Source of the DNA: Amorphophallus konjac
Taxonomy: Eukaryota; Streptophyta; Magnoliopsida; Alismatales; Araceae
NCBI GenBank assembly: GCA_022559845.1
Contig: JAHNEJ010003545.1
Coordinates: 186,001 to 250,000 of the forward strand
DNA: 64,000 nt
Reading direction: 5' to 3'
The translations under genes and the position numbers were made by a program. The notes beneath the pieces are model-generated. The model was not told the DNA's origin. It worked only from the letters and a program-made list of their open reading frames with translations, and did not search any database. This document shows, piece by piece, positions 45,626-57,493 of the stretch. Numbering within the stretch: the first letter of the stretch is position 1; each line of letters starts with the position of its first letter.

Positions 45626-47782
45626 TTACTTTGCTGCAGGTGTGCCTTGGGATGAATAAAGAGGGGTCAAAAAACCAAGGCACTCAAAAATTGAAAGACC
45701 CCATGATCCTACTCTCCAGGTCAGCTCTGAAAAATCTGTTTAAATTTCATCATCTGAAAATTACTTGTTTGAGATGGCTAAGCATCTTGTTGATTTGATT
45801 TGCGCTTAGTTGATTTGTGCTTAGTTGATTTGAGATGGCTGATCATGCTACTCTTTATCTCTTTATTAGATTTGCTGCATACTGCACATTTGAAGAGTAG
45901 TGCATGTAATAAAATTTGAAAGTCCTAAAAAGATATTACATTGTATCTAGACAGGGGGAGCTTTCCTGATTCATCTCAAACCCTCTTAGACTCTCTCTGT
46001 CTAGCTATCTGATCTACTCGCTACACTTAGGTGGTTCACCTAAATTCTCTACTGTCACTATTGAAATAGCTGATCTGTCTGAATTCCAGACTCAGCTACT
46101 GCTTGTTGATATACTCTTCTTAATGCTCCTCTCTCTTGTTGCTGACTCTTCCACCAGCTTACACCCATCCTTCACATACTTCTTAGCTGGTGTGACTAAT
46201 TTGTTTCTATTATTGATTAGTTGGTCAGCTATATTTTTGATCTGATCTGAGGAACACAAGTTGCAGGCCATGCAATTCAGTCTGAGAATCATGTAGAAAT
46301 TCCCATCATATAAGTTTAAGAATGACCACTAAATCAGACTGATATAAGGTTAATGTATTCTATGATTTGCATTTAAATGACTTGAAAATATCTGAATGAT
46401 AAGCTTTAATAAATTTTAACCATATGTGTCATGAAAACCTTAGACTCACTCATCTGAAATCTGAAAATTTGAAATCTAGGCAACTTTGGTTGAGATACAT
46501 AGAGTGAGTATTGTCTTTAAACATTAACCTGAAAAATGTTGACTAAAAGGACACTGAATTCAGAGCAATGACTTGGTCACTGAGAAACTGGGTTCTCTAT
46601 CAATGAAATAAAGTAAACCTATGTCATGAAGTGCCATAGTTATCTCTAGTAAAAATTTATTGAAAAACCTGACAGAGCAATGGCATATTTGTGTTGAGTA
46701 ACTGGGGAGTCTGGCCTCTAATCAAGGTGTCTCCTCACGTAAAAAGATATTTCTATTGCTAACTCTGGTCTCAATGTTAAGAGGCAATGACAGTTATCAC
46801 ACTGAGTAACTGGGTCACTTCACCTGAGACGTGTTGTGCCTCACGTAAAAAGGTGTTGATTAACTTAAATTGCTCAGGAAAAGTATAATGTGCTTCAAAT
46901 GAAAATATCTTGCAAATTCTGTCAACTCATGCTCTTGTAAAAATGTTTAATCTCAACACTAATCTGTGTAACTCTCAAAGGAGTCATTGAGATCATGCGT
47001 GTAAGATAAAGATGATTGGTCCTAAGTGTTATCTGATCATTTGGTTCACCTTATTAAAACTTAATTCAGATATAAGTATTGAGTTTAATTGATAAATTTG
47101 GTATACATCATAACTAAATCAGGTTGGTCAAGTTGCCAATTCATAACCCTCTATGATAGGAGAGTCTTTTCATGTTAAGACTTATTGTAGTAGTGCATGC
47201 CTTAAAATCCCTCATGATCTGATTCACCCCTGACAACTCGATCAACAGGAACTTAGTTGACAATCCTCTCTTATTAGTTGATTGATTCCTGAGATGATCT
47301 ACTCTCCACATTGTTGGAATCTTCCATCTTGTTTCTATAACCAGTTCTGATTCTGTGGACCTTCCACCTGCTTTATTCTGTCCATGCATTTGTTTTGGAG
47401 TTCTTATGATGGCAGATTTAGATTGCTTCATTGGATAACCAGAGTTCATTCCTGCACTTCAAGGGGAGTTCTGGGAGAGTAGCCAAACATTCATATTGAT
47501 AGGGGGAGTTCGAAGTTCTTATATTTTATTTTCAGTACTCATTGTGCATGGTTCTATGGGGGAGAATAGGTATCATATCTCATACATGGCTTTCATTACA
47601 CTCTCAAACTATTTCCTTTCTGCTGAAGTCAAAGGGGGAGATGTTTTATCAATCTTTTCATAACTGCTTAAATTTTCTCTCTCAAACTTTTCTCTTTTTG
47701 ATGACGTCAAAGGGCGAGAATAGTTTGGATCTGTGTGTCTCATAGTGATTCATAGTGTTGCCATCATCAAAAAGGGGGAGAT
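45626..47782 (+). other. Non-coding spacer of cluster copy 1
   Basis: No ORF of note. It has GGGGGAG purine tracts near 45951, 47501, 47559, 47633 and 47773, some next to GATGACGTCAAAGG. Near 46570-46860 three related phrases built on AACTGGG and CTCACGTAAAAAG recur. The last tract, AAAAAGGGGGAG, is the polypurine tract of LTR 2. Confidence 0.7.
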
Positions 47783-48670
47783 TATTGTGCCCTGTGGTTT
47801 TGATGTCAACAAGCACTATGAGTATGAATGATCTATCATCATGTGTCTGCACTTGTTGGTTCTTCTGCACATTGCATCAGTGCATTATCTGCCATATGCA
47901 TACACTGCATCAGTGCATTCATCAGTCGATTCAATTCGATGCGTGCTCATTATGCATAAGTCGATGTGTGTTCATTATGCATACATAGTCAGTGCAGGGT
48001 TAATTGTCTAGGCTTGTGCATTTCATAAATATGTTTCATGGTGGTAATAAGTTAGTGAATGCCTAGACTCATGCATGTTCAAGGAATAAAGTCTGTACAG
48101 AGTTTGCCTAGACTGCATCAACTCAAGTCTGTACATTCTTTGGTGGCTGTCTGTACAACCTCCATTGTCTCATTCGACCAAGTCAGTTCAGCCAGTGGTC
48201 TATGCATTGATTTGTCTCACACATACACAGAGCCTGCACACTCGTTGCTAGCAAGTCTATACATTCAAGAGCATAGTCAGTGCATTCGATTGTTTCAATT
48301 TATATGCAAAGTGTGTACATTCTTTGACAGCATGCCTGAGCACTCATCTTCGTTGTGCATACTTTGATAGATGCAAAGTCTATACACTCTTTACCATGCA
48401 TTCAAAAGTCTATACATTCCATTGCTGGTACGAGTGGTTAAGTTCATACATCATCACTTCAACGAGTCTGTACATTGGTGTCGCATGCACACCAAGTCCA
48501 TACAGTCCCTGATGGCATGCTTGTGCATTCATTATCAATGTGCATACTTTACTATATGCATACTGCATTACATGTTATAAAGTTTGTACATGCTTTTTTC
48601 AAAACACAAACTTACTAAGTGCATCCTCGTTTGACCTGACAGAATATCTACTCGAGGAAATTGAGAAGGG

Positions 48671-48799
48671 CACGTGATCCAAGAAGCCAGGATCGTGACA
48701 CGTGTAGTGCAGCAGGCTGAAATGCTGCCACGTGGTCAAGGCGCTTGGGCGGGAATCGTGGAGAGCACACGCCCTATCTGTTCATTGCTCTATAAATAA
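48671..48799 (+). promoter_or_regulatory. LTR promoter, cluster LTR 2
   Basis: CACGTG (48671-48676), ACACGTGT near 48698, CCACGTGG (48728-48735), GGGCGGGAA (48747-48755) and TATAAATAA (48791-48799). Confidence 0.65.
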
Positions 48800-49386
48800 T
48801 AAGCTTCTTCCAGAGGAGCATGGCGATCGTGGATATATTTTAGAGGAGCAGAAGAAAAGAGAGCCTACACGATCCAGAGAGAAGAGAAACAGAAAGAGAG
48901 AGTAGCAGAGACGAAAAGAAATGACCAGGAGAGAAGATAAAGAAGAAAAAGGAGAAGAGAGTAGTAGAAGAGAAGAGAAGAAGTGAAAGAAAGAGAGTTC
49001 GTGAGATCGAGAGAGGTCGAGAGAGAGAGAGAGTGAAGAAAGAGCTTGAGGAGAAGAAGATAGAAGCTTTTCCTGAAGATTAGTCCCACTGGACCTTGGA
49101 TCAAATCCAGGCCAGTCAGCTCTCTAAGAGCCACATTTGTGCTATCATCGTATACAGCTTTCTGTCGCTGTGATTTCTAGTTTCTTGTTTTTCTTTTGAA
49201 CTTTCTTTCAAGCTGTTAGTCAACAGAGCTAAGCTGTATTGCTCAGCGGTGCAGAGGAGGATTCCTCTGGTCAGCAAGTTGTGTTGCTCAGCGGGCGAGG
49301 TAGATACCTCGAACAGCAAGCTGTGAGGCTCAGTGATTGTAGGCAAGCTGTGAGGCCCAGCGGTTTAAGCTGTGTATCAGCGGGAT

Positions 49387-49450
49387 CCACACTCGGGTTT
49401 GAGTGTGGGGTAGAAGTAGGTCTGGAGGACCAAACCACCTAAAAATCTTT
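49387..49450 (+). promoter_or_regulatory. Conserved leader module, cluster LTR 2
   Basis: The stem CCACACTC/GAGTGTGG with loop GGGTTT, then GGGGTAGAAGTAGG, hairpin GGTC/GACC, and AAACCACC then TAAAAATCTT. Confidence 0.68.
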
Positions 49451-49706
49451 CGTGATGTGGTTTGAACGCTAATTATTTTGCTTCTGCTAGATGAATGCTT
49501 AGGCTCGATCTGTCTTTCTATGTCCAGAGAGCCAATTGATTGCACGCTTCTTGTTTGATTGAACACATCATTGTACTTCAGTTTCAGTAGAACTGAATCT
49601 GCTTCTAATTTCATATCTCTGAGTGTTCTAAGTTTTTATTCGGACAATATTTTAAAGGGGAGATTCATTCACCCCCCTCTGAATCACTCGCACCGATCCC
49701 AACAAT

Positions 49707-49721
49707 TGGTATCAGAGCGGG
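49707..49721 (+). other. Primer binding site, cluster internal 2
   Basis: TGGTATCAGAGCGGG two bases after the LTR end. Confidence 0.9.
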
Positions 49722-49735
49722 TCTCTGTGCATTCA

Positions 49736-51006
49736 GATCCAACGATCTGCAGAGGATCCTGCTATTTTCGGTGTATTATTGCTTCTACTATCCCGTGTTC
49801 AGTGCTTCACTACCCTGTGCATTCGTGTTGAATTTCATTATCGATCTGCATCAATGGATCATCCTACCGTCTACGATGGGTTTAACTTCAGTAACTGGTT
49901 AGGCGGCCTCCGGGTACACCTGAACTCCATTGATCCCAGTCTGTGGATTCTAGTATCAAGAGGCCCATATGAGTTACCTCACAATCAGACCAAGTGGTCA
50001 AGAGAGGACAGATTAAAGAATCGTGATAATATCACAGTTCTTAACATTTTGAGAGGAGCGGTCAACACTGATAAATTCCCCTTTGTTCATAGGTGTGTCT
50101 CTGGAAAGGAGATCCTGGATAGATTAAAGATTGCCTACGGCAGAGATGATGATCAATGCATGATGGCTCAAGGGAGTGAACAAAGTAGCAATCAAGATGA
50201 AGAACGTGATGATGATCAGGTAAAATTATTTGAAGATTATTCCTTGGATGATTGGATTGCTGCATACAATGAATTGCTAGAGTGTTATGATCGCTTAAGA
50301 AAATAGTATAAGAAGATGAAAAAGAAAACTGTCAAAATGATTCTATTTCATCATGTGAAAAGTGCTTGAAGATCCAACGATCTACAGAGGATCCTGCTAC
50401 TTTTGGTGCATTATTGCCTCTACTATCTTGCGTTCATTGCTCTACTACTCTGTGCATTCGGTTCGAGCTTTCCTGTTGATCTGCATCCATGGATTATCCT
50501 ACCGTCTACATTGGGTCTAACTTCAGTAACTGGATGGGCGGCCTCCGGGTACACCTGAATTCCATTGATCCTAGTCTGTGGACTCTTGTATCAAGAGGCC
50601 CACATGAGTTACCTCACAATCAGACCAAGTGGTCAAGTGAGGACAGATCAAAGAACCGTGATAACATCACAGTTCTTATAATTTTGAGAGGAGCGGTCAA
50701 TACTGATAAATTCCCTTTTGTTTATAGGTGTGTCTCTGGGAAGGAGATCCTGGATAAATTAAAGACTGCCTACGGCAGAGATGATGATCAATGCATGATG
50801 GCTCAAGGGAGTGAACAAACTAGTAATCAAGATGAAGAACATGACGATGATCAGGTAAAATTATTTGAAGATTATTCCTTGGATGATTGGATTGCTGCAT
50901 ACAATGAATTGCTAGAGTCTTATGATTACTTAAGAAAATAATATAAGAAGATGAAAAAGAAAACCTATCAAAATGATTCTAATTCATCATGTGAAAAGTG
51001 CTTGAA
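49736..51006 (+). repeat. Tandem duplication of leader and gag start (about 635 bp)
   Basis: Unit 1 (49736-50370) and unit 2 (50371-51006) both start GATCCAACGATCT and end at GTGCTTGAA. They differ at many positions, so this is not a recent slippage. The join falls at a short GATC-AA similarity. Confidence 0.85.
49854..50306 (+). pseudogene. Gag N-terminal domain, duplicated first copy
   Basis: MDHPTVYDGFNFSNW to SYD/CYDRLRK, 150 codons, closed by TAG at 50304-50306. The domain is the copia gag N-terminus seen at 43519 and 50489. Past the stop, a one-base loss near 50331 breaks the downstream frame and the second unit begins at 50371. This copy therefore cannot yield full gag. Confidence 0.8.
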
Positions 51007-51319
51007 GATTAATGATTTATATGATGAATGTCTATCTGAGTCTCACTTGAATATGAAACAAATGTGCTTGTTGAAAAAGGAAAACCAAGAAGGTATCAAT
51101 AAAATCTCCGAATTAGAAAGTCAGCTGAAACTGAAAACTAATGAACATTTGATAAACCTGGAAGAGTTGGAAAGGATTAAGTTTGATCTGAAGAAATTGA
51201 AAGCTGAGAATGTAGAAATTCAGAGGAAGAATGAAAATCTTGAAGCTAAAATAAAGAACGTCAACAAAGACCGCATGATTCCTCTCTTAAAACAAGCTGC
51301 AGTAAGTGCGAGGTTTTAA
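50489..51319 (+). pseudogene. Gag N-terminal domain and coiled-coil start, second copy
   Basis: MDYPTVYIGSNFSNW begins a 150-codon segment ending in TAA at 50939-50941. ATG at 50951 reopens the same frame with MKKKTYQNDSN and a Leu/Lys/Glu coiled coil to 51319, where a frameshift ends it. The stop lies at the same codon as TAG in the other two copies. In the inner element that position reads Lys. Downstream gag continues in another frame at 51376. Confidence 0.82.
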
Positions 51320-51375
51320 AAGAACGCAATGAAGATCTTTATAGTGAGAATGAATGGCTGAATAAACAAATTGCC

Positions 51376-53004
51376 TTGTTTAAAGAGGATCACAGAAATC
51401 TGCTTGCTGAGAAAATTAAAGTGGAAGAAAGAGAAGAGGAACTAATTGAAAAGCTGGAGCTGATGTTTGGAAGAGAAAATTGTAATGAAGAAGTCAAAAA
51501 GTTGACTGAAGAAAACAAAGAACTGAGAGAACAAAACAAGAAGCTCATGGTCTTAAATACAGTTATCTCACAGAGGCTTCTAACTGTCGAAAAGGAAAGA
51601 TCTGTTAGTAAGGAAGTTCAAGCACAAAAATTTGAGGAGGAAAATACTGAACTAAGAGCTGAAGTTGAAAAATTGAAGTGGGTAAACACTGGCTTATCTA
51701 AAAAACTTCTCGCAATAAAAAAGGGAAAAAATGTCTGTGATGAAGAGTCAAAAAAGTTGAGCAACTTGGAACAAGAAATTGAGAAGTATAAAACTGCAAA
51801 CAAAGTTCAAAGTGAATGCGTCAATTGCAGTGAGCAGGAGATAGCTAGTTATGAACTTCATATTGCTTCTCTGGAAACAAAAATTCAGGATCTAGAAAAA
51901 TCAACGTCCAAGTCTATTGAGAACAAGAGGAAAATGAATGCTGGCATGAAAGGTGAGGATGATAACTCAAGAAAGGGGATAAGTAGTAGTTCTAATGTTA
52001 AGGAAATTACTAGAAACCAGCTATACACCACTTTTGTACAAAGCTCTGATGTAGCTGGTACCTCATGTCAATCTCCAAAACAAAACAAAAATATGAAAAC
52101 ACCTTCACCATCTACATTTCAATTCAAAGCACAGAAAAATGAAAAACAAACAAAAATTATAAAGAATAGACATAAATTGAAAAAGAAGGGTCAAACAAAG
52201 AAGGAAAAGAATACTCCTGTTCATGTCCCAAGATCTGCTAGCTCGGTTGAATTTGATGGGTCAATGCACACTGCTCATGCCCATTTTGCTCATTCATATG
52301 CATCAAGTCAATCTATTAGTAATCATGCATCTAGGAAATCACAGGCATCATGTCACTACTGTGGTAGGGATGGTCATTATATGGATGACTACAGTATAAT
52401 GAAAAATTATGATATGATGCATGATAAATATTTTACAAATCATCATCATGACCCCAAAAGGAATACGTCTGCCTCAAACCAACACGTCATTTGTTATAAT
52501 TGTAACAAACGTGGTCATAAAGCTGTTGAGTGCTGGTTTGGGTCTTCAGGGGGATACAATGACTCAAGAGACAAGCACCTAAGGTGCTACGAGTGTGGGA
52601 AGTATGGCCACACATTCAAGGACTGTTGGCATGCCCAAAGAGGCTATGGTAATAACCAACTCTCCAAATTCTCTGCCAAAAGACCTGTGAATCTTTCATG
52701 TTTCAACTGTGGTGAGCCAGGTCATAAATCTTCTGAAAGTTGGATGAATGAGAATAAGAAACAAAATGTCCATGTAAACAATAGAACATTTTATGCTCAA
52801 TTTCATGGGTATCATACTGCTGATATGCACTATAGGACCAGAAAACATGTTGGTTCATGTAGATATTGTGGTAGAATTGGACATTCTATGACTAACTGTT
52901 ATTTGATGGATTTTGATGACAATGTTGCTAAAAGACTGTTTAGAACTCCTGTTAGGTCTAATACAGGACCCAAGGCGGCTTGGGTTCCTGCAGGATCAAA
53001 ATGA
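51376..53004 (+). CDS. Gag C-terminal ORF: coiled coil and five zinc knuckles
   Basis: An open frame of 542 codons. Residues 1-190 form a coiled coil, 190-290 a basic Lys-rich linker (KNRHKLKKKGQTKKEK), and 326-508 five CCHC-type knuckles starting at 326, 373, 404, 442 and 495. Knuckles 2, 3 and 5 have all four ligands. In the first the last Cys is Tyr (MDDY) and in the fourth it is Ser (SSES). The end (RSNTGPKAAWVPAGSK) matches the inner element. The ATG is just the first in frame after the frameshift; the native protein would join the N-terminal part at 50489. No protease or pol follows, only spacer. Confidence 0.85.
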   Translation: MFKEDHRNLLAEKIKVEEREEELIEKLELMFGRENCNEEVKKLTEENKELREQNKKLMVLNTVISQRLLTVEKERSVSKEVQAQKFEEENTELRAEVEKLKWVNTGLSKKLLAIKKGKNVCDEESKKLSNLEQEIEKYKTANKVQSECVNCSEQEIASYELHIASLETKIQDLEKSTSKSIENKRKMNAGMKGEDDNSRKGISSSSNVKEITRNQLYTTFVQSSDVAGTSCQSPKQNKNMKTPSPSTFQFKAQKNEKQTKIIKNRHKLKKKGQTKKEKNTPVHVPRSASSVEFDGSMHTAHAHFAHSYASSQSISNHASRKSQASCHYCGRDGHYMDDYSIMKNYDMMHDKYFTNHHHDPKRNTSASNQHVICYNCNKRGHKAVECWFGSSGGYNDSRDKHLRCYECGKYGHTFKDCWHAQRGYGNNQLSKFSAKRPVNLSCFNCGEPGHKSSESWMNENKKQNVHVNNRTFYAQFHGYHTADMHYRTRKHVGSCRYCGRIGHSMTNCYLMDFDDNVAKRLFRTPVRSNTGPKAAWVPAGSK

Positions 53005-55203
53005 TTGTTTTGCTACAGGTGTGCCTTGGAATGAATAAAGGGGGTTAATAAACCAAGGCACTCAAAATGAAAACCCCAGGATCCTACGCTTCAGGTCAGT
53101 TCTGAACACTCTGTTTAAAATTGATCATCTGAAAATTGAGAATCTGAAATGACTGTATATCATGTTGCTCAATCATGTGATGCATCTACTCTTCTGTTGG
53201 TGCTAAATTGAAATTGTCTGAAATGGGAATTGCTCAATCATGCTCATGATTATCCTCATTGCATCTAGACAGGGGGAGATTTGTCAAATTCATCTGTTTC
53301 TCACTTCCTGAATCCCTCTTGTTTAGTTGTTTGAATCACTCTACTGTTCTCTAGTGGATAACCTGAATGTTCTGCTATTCTCATCTTGCATAGCTGATCT
53401 ATCTGTATTCCAGAGTCAGCTACTGAAATTGATTCTGCTCTGCATATATTTGATGCTCTTCTCTCTTGCTATCATTTACTCTACCAGCTTGCACCTATCA
53501 AATATTCACATCTTTTCAAGCTGATCTGATTAATCTAATTCTTGTTCTAGTGATAATGAGCTGTTAAGTTGCATTGGTTGGACTGATCTGAGATCGTTAT
53601 GTGGTGTACCATGTTTTAGTCTGAACTCTTAAAAGAAATTCCTATCATATAGGTTTAAGAATGACCATTGATTCAGACTGATATAAGTTTTATGTATTCT
53701 CATATTTGCATTTAAATGACTTGAAAGTATCTGAATGATAAGTGTTAATAAATTTTAACCAACTGTGCATTGGATACCCTAGACTCAATCATCTGTAATC
53801 TGAAAATGTGATATCTAGGCTTCTTTGGCAGAGATACATAGAGATAGCATTGTTTTTAAACATCACCTTGAAAAATGTTGACTATAAAGAAAAATTGTAT
53901 TCGGAGTAATGACTTGGTAACTGAGAAACTGGGTACTATATGAATGAAATATAGTAATCCTATGTCATGAAGTGCCATAGTTATCTCTGGTAAAAATTTA
54001 TTGAAAAACCTGACAGAGCAATGGCATATTTGTGTTGAGTAACTGGGGAGTCTGGCCTCTAATCAAGGTGTCTCCTCACGTAAAAAGACATTTCTATTGC
54101 TAACTCTGGTCTCAATGTTGAGAGGCAATGACAGTTATCACACTGAGTAACTGGGTCACTTCACCTGAGACGTCTTGTGCCTCATGTAAAAAGGTGTTGA
54201 TTGACTTAAATTGCTCAAGAAAAGTATAAAGTGCTTCAAATGAAAATTTGTTGCAAAAGCTGTCAACTCACATATTTTTAAGTGTGTTTAATCTTGATTC
54301 TATACTATGTATCTCTCAAAGTGGTCATTGAGTTCATTTGAGTAAGATAGAAGGTGGTTGTTCTTGAGTATTGCTTGATTAATTGGTTCACCCTTATTAA
54401 AACCTGCCTTCAGATATGAGTATTGAATTTTATTGACAAATTTGGTATACATCATGATTAAATCAATTGGGTCATGTCGGGTTATTCATAACCCCCTATG
54501 ATAGGAGAGTCTTTTCTTGTGAGGACTTATTACTATGGTACCTGCCATACTATTTTGTTTGATCAGGTTTACCTCTGACAACTTATTCATCATGCTAACT
54601 CAGCTGTTGGAGATCTTGTGCCTTGCTTGCTACTATTCTCTACTACCCTTGGCTACATTTACTTCATTTACATTATCAATTGATTGATTCCTGAGATGTA
54701 CTCCTCTCCACACTGTTGGAATCTTCCATCCTTCTAATGTAACTACTTCTAGTTCTATGGATTTTCCACCTGCTTTATTCTGTTCATGCATATGTGAGGT
54801 GCCACAACCATTATTGCTTTGGATTTCTTGTGGTGGCATATTTCAAGTTGATCCATTGGATAACCAGAGTTCATTCCTACACTTCAGGGGGAGTTCTGGG
54901 TCATCTGCATTTAAGGGGAGAATAGTCAAACATTCATGTTGATACGGGGAGTTCTTATTCAGTACTCATTGTGCATGGTTCTATGGGGGAGAATGGGTAT
55001 CATTGTTCATACATGCCTTTCATTACACTCTCAAACCATTTCCTTTCTGATGAGGTCAAAGGGGGAGATGTTACATCAATCTTTTCATTCCTGCTTAATT
55101 TTTGATGACGTCAAAGGGGGAGAATAGTTTGGATCTGTGTGTCTCATAGTTCTGTGTGTCTCATAGTGACTCATAGTGTTGTCATCATCAAAAAGGGGGA
55201 GAT
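53005..55203 (+). other. Non-coding spacer of cluster copy 2
   Basis: Colinear with 45626-47782 and largely similar though non-coding. It repeats the AACTGGG and CTCACGTAAAAAG phrases (about 53900-54200), GGGGGAG tracts near 53271, 54890, 55060, 55112 and 55195, and a TGACGTCA palindrome beside one tract (55104-55111). The last tract at 55190-55203 is the polypurine tract of LTR 3. Confidence 0.7.
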
Positions 55204-56584
55204 TGTTGTGCCCCGTGGTTTTGATGTCAGCAAGCACTATGAGTATAAATGTTATTGATGTCACTATGAATTCGAATTGTTTTGATATCTGCAAGTACTA
55301 TGAGCATGATTGATATATACTATGAGCATGATTGATTGCTTGATTTGAGAGTGGGCACATTCATCTCATTGCATTGTCTGTCTCTGCATTGGTGCAACTC
55401 TAGTTCTTGCATGACAACTGTAGTTTGCATCGGTGCAGGGTTAATAGACTGCGCTGTTAGTTCTCCTGCATACATTGCATCGGTTCATTATCTGTCATAT
55501 GCATACACTGCATTGGTGCATCCATCAGTAGCTTTAATTCAAAGTCGATGTGTGTGCATTATGCATATGAAGTCTGTGCATGGTAAACTATCTAGGCTTG
55601 TGCATTCCATAGGATCACGTATGTAGCCTGTGCAGAGTTTGTCCAGACTGCATCAACTCAAGTCTATACACTCTCTAGTGGCTAGTCTGTACATCCTCCG
55701 GTGGTTCACTCAATCAAGTCAGCACAGCCAGTGCTCTTCATGCATATGTATAGTCTATACATTGATGAGTTTCGCACATATACAAAGTCTGCATATTCCT
55801 TTCTATTATGTCCATACTGTAGTTCAGCAAGTCTGTACATTGCGTGAACATTGCATCTGTCAAGTCGGAACATCGCTGCTTGATATCAAGTATGTACAGC
55901 CCGTGCTCTTCATGCATGCACATAGTCAGTACATTCGGTTGTTTCATGCAGAGTCTACACATTCTTTACTGTCTTGTTCATGCATCATTCTAGCATGTCT
56001 ATACACACTTAAGTGGCAATATGTGCATTATCTGTACATTGCATACTCTTTTCATATGCATCTGTACACTTTTCAAGACAAAGTTTGTACATTCGCCACC
56101 ATGCATTCAAGTCCACATGTTCTGCATACATACGTAAGGCAGTGTCATGTACTCAAAGTCGACACATGCACACACACAGTTTGTGCATTATGCATTCATG
56201 CTTAAAGGCATAGCAAGTCTATACATCGTCCTGTCGCATGCACATAAAGTCTGCACATCATTTGCACTTCGCACACAAAGTATGTACACTATTTGGTGGC
56301 ATGTTTGTGCATTCATCTTCGATGTGCATACTTCTCCATATGCAAAATGCACTCAAAGTCTGTACACCCGTGGATGACATGTCCATGCATTCATTCTCGT
56401 TGTACACACTTTCTAATATGCACACTGCATTATGTGCATCACATATGTACAGGCTTAGATCAAATATCGAACCAACTATATGCTTTAACCTTTGCAGGAT
56501 ATCTGCTAGTCGAGTAACTTAAGAAGGGCACGTGATCCAAGAAGCCATGATCGTGACACGTGGAACCATTGTGCTAGGACACCG

Positions 56585-56653
56585 CCACGTGGACTAAGAC
56601 CTCTGGGCGGGAATTGTGGAGGACACATGCTTACATCTCTGATGATATAAAAA
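56585..56653 (+). promoter_or_regulatory. LTR promoter, cluster LTR 3
   Basis: CCACGTGG, GGGCGGGAA and TATAAAAA in close order. LTR 1 has lost the central G-box match here. Confidence 0.65.
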
Positions 56654-57170
56654 GAGGGTGGTGATCGTGAGCAGAGTGATCGAAGTAGGGGAGCCCATCT
56701 GAAAAAGCAGAAGCAGAGAGAGAGAGAGCCTGCACGATCCAGAAGAAGATAAAGAGAAAGAAAAAGAGAAAGAGAGATCAGCAGAAGAAGAAAAAGGAGA
56801 GTGAAAGGAGAGATAGAGAGTTCATGAAGAAGAAGATAGAAGACTTCATTGAAGATCTGTTATCCATTGGCTCTTGGATCAGATCCAGACCAACTTGCTC
56901 CTGTGGGAGTCACGTTTATGTTGCTATCTTTTACAGCTTTCAGTCGTTGTGTTTTATCATTTCATGTTTTCTTTTACACTCTTTGCTTCAAGCTGTTAGT
57001 CAACAGAGCAAGCTGTGATGCTCAGCAGGCAAGGTTGTTACCTTGGACAGCAAGCTGTGATGCTCAGCGGGATAGCAAGCTGTGATGCTCAACGGATGGC
57101 ATGCTGTGAGGCCCAGCTGATGTAGGCAAGCTGTGTTGCCCAGCCGTTCAAGCTGTGAGTCAGCAGGAAT

Positions 57171-57232
57171 CCACACTCGAGTTGAGTGTGGGGTGGACGT
57201 AGGTCTGCGGACTGAACCACCTAAAACTCTTC
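57171..57232 (+). promoter_or_regulatory. Conserved leader module, cluster LTR 3
   Basis: CCACACTC/GAGTGTGG stem, GGGTGGACGTAGG, GAACCACC then TAAAACTCTT, identical in plan to LTR 1. Confidence 0.7.
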
Positions 57233-57493
57233 CTGCACTGTGGTTTGAATGTTCTTTTCTGCTTCCGCTAGATGAACGCTTAGGCCGATCTGCTTCTTCT
57301 GTTTAGTAGAGATTTGATTGCCTGTTTTGTGTTTGATTAAACACATCACTGTATTTCAGTTTTGGTCTTTCAGTTTTGGTAGAACTGAATCTGTTTTTAA
57401 CTTCTCATCTCTGAGTGTTCTAAGTTTTCAATTGGGGCAATATTTTTGAAGGGGAGATTCATTCACCCCCCTCTGAATATATCGCACCAGTCA

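Larger units (their letters stand above)
47783..49704 (+). repeat. Sirevirus-like cluster LTR 2 (diverged)
   Basis: It starts TATTGTGCCC, with the second base changed from G to A, and ends GATCCCAACA (1922 bp). Array units occur at about 48090-48600. It holds CACGTG (48671), CCACGTGG (48728), GGGCGGGAA (48747) and TATAAATAA (48791). Leader hairpins are AGAGGA/TCCTCT (49253-49268) and CGAGGT/ACCTCG (49296-49311). The leader module is at 49387-49450. It is clearly more distant from LTR 1 and LTR 3 than they are from each other. Confidence 0.88.
41122..57493 (+). mobile_element. Cluster of gag-only Sirevirus-like elements (LTR-int-LTR-int-LTR)
   Basis: Three plus-strand LTRs (41122-43369, 47783-49704, 55204-57493) enclose two internal regions, each with primer site, multi-knuckle gag and non-coding spacer with polypurine tracts but no pol. 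The outer two LTRs are nearly alike; the middle one is diverged and shorter. The right LTR lacks its last six or seven bases and joins gypsy sequence that duplicates 191 bases of the left flank. A normal 5-bp target duplication is therefore not visible. Confidence 0.88.
55204..57493 (+). repeat. Sirevirus-like cluster LTR 3, end-truncated
   Basis: It starts TGTTGTGCCCC and is close to LTR 1 throughout, with a short extra TGATATATACTATGAGCA stretch near 55310. It has array units about 55565-56455, CCACGTGG 56585-56592, GGGCGGGAA 56605-56613, TATAAAAA 56646-56653 and leader module 57171-57232. It stops at CACCAGTC, without the final CCAACA, and runs into gypsy sequence. Confidence 0.88.

Noticed and set aside
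45626..47782. Envelope-like or extra gene after gag
   Set aside because: No ORF above about 100 codons keeps sense in either cluster copy or in the inner element.
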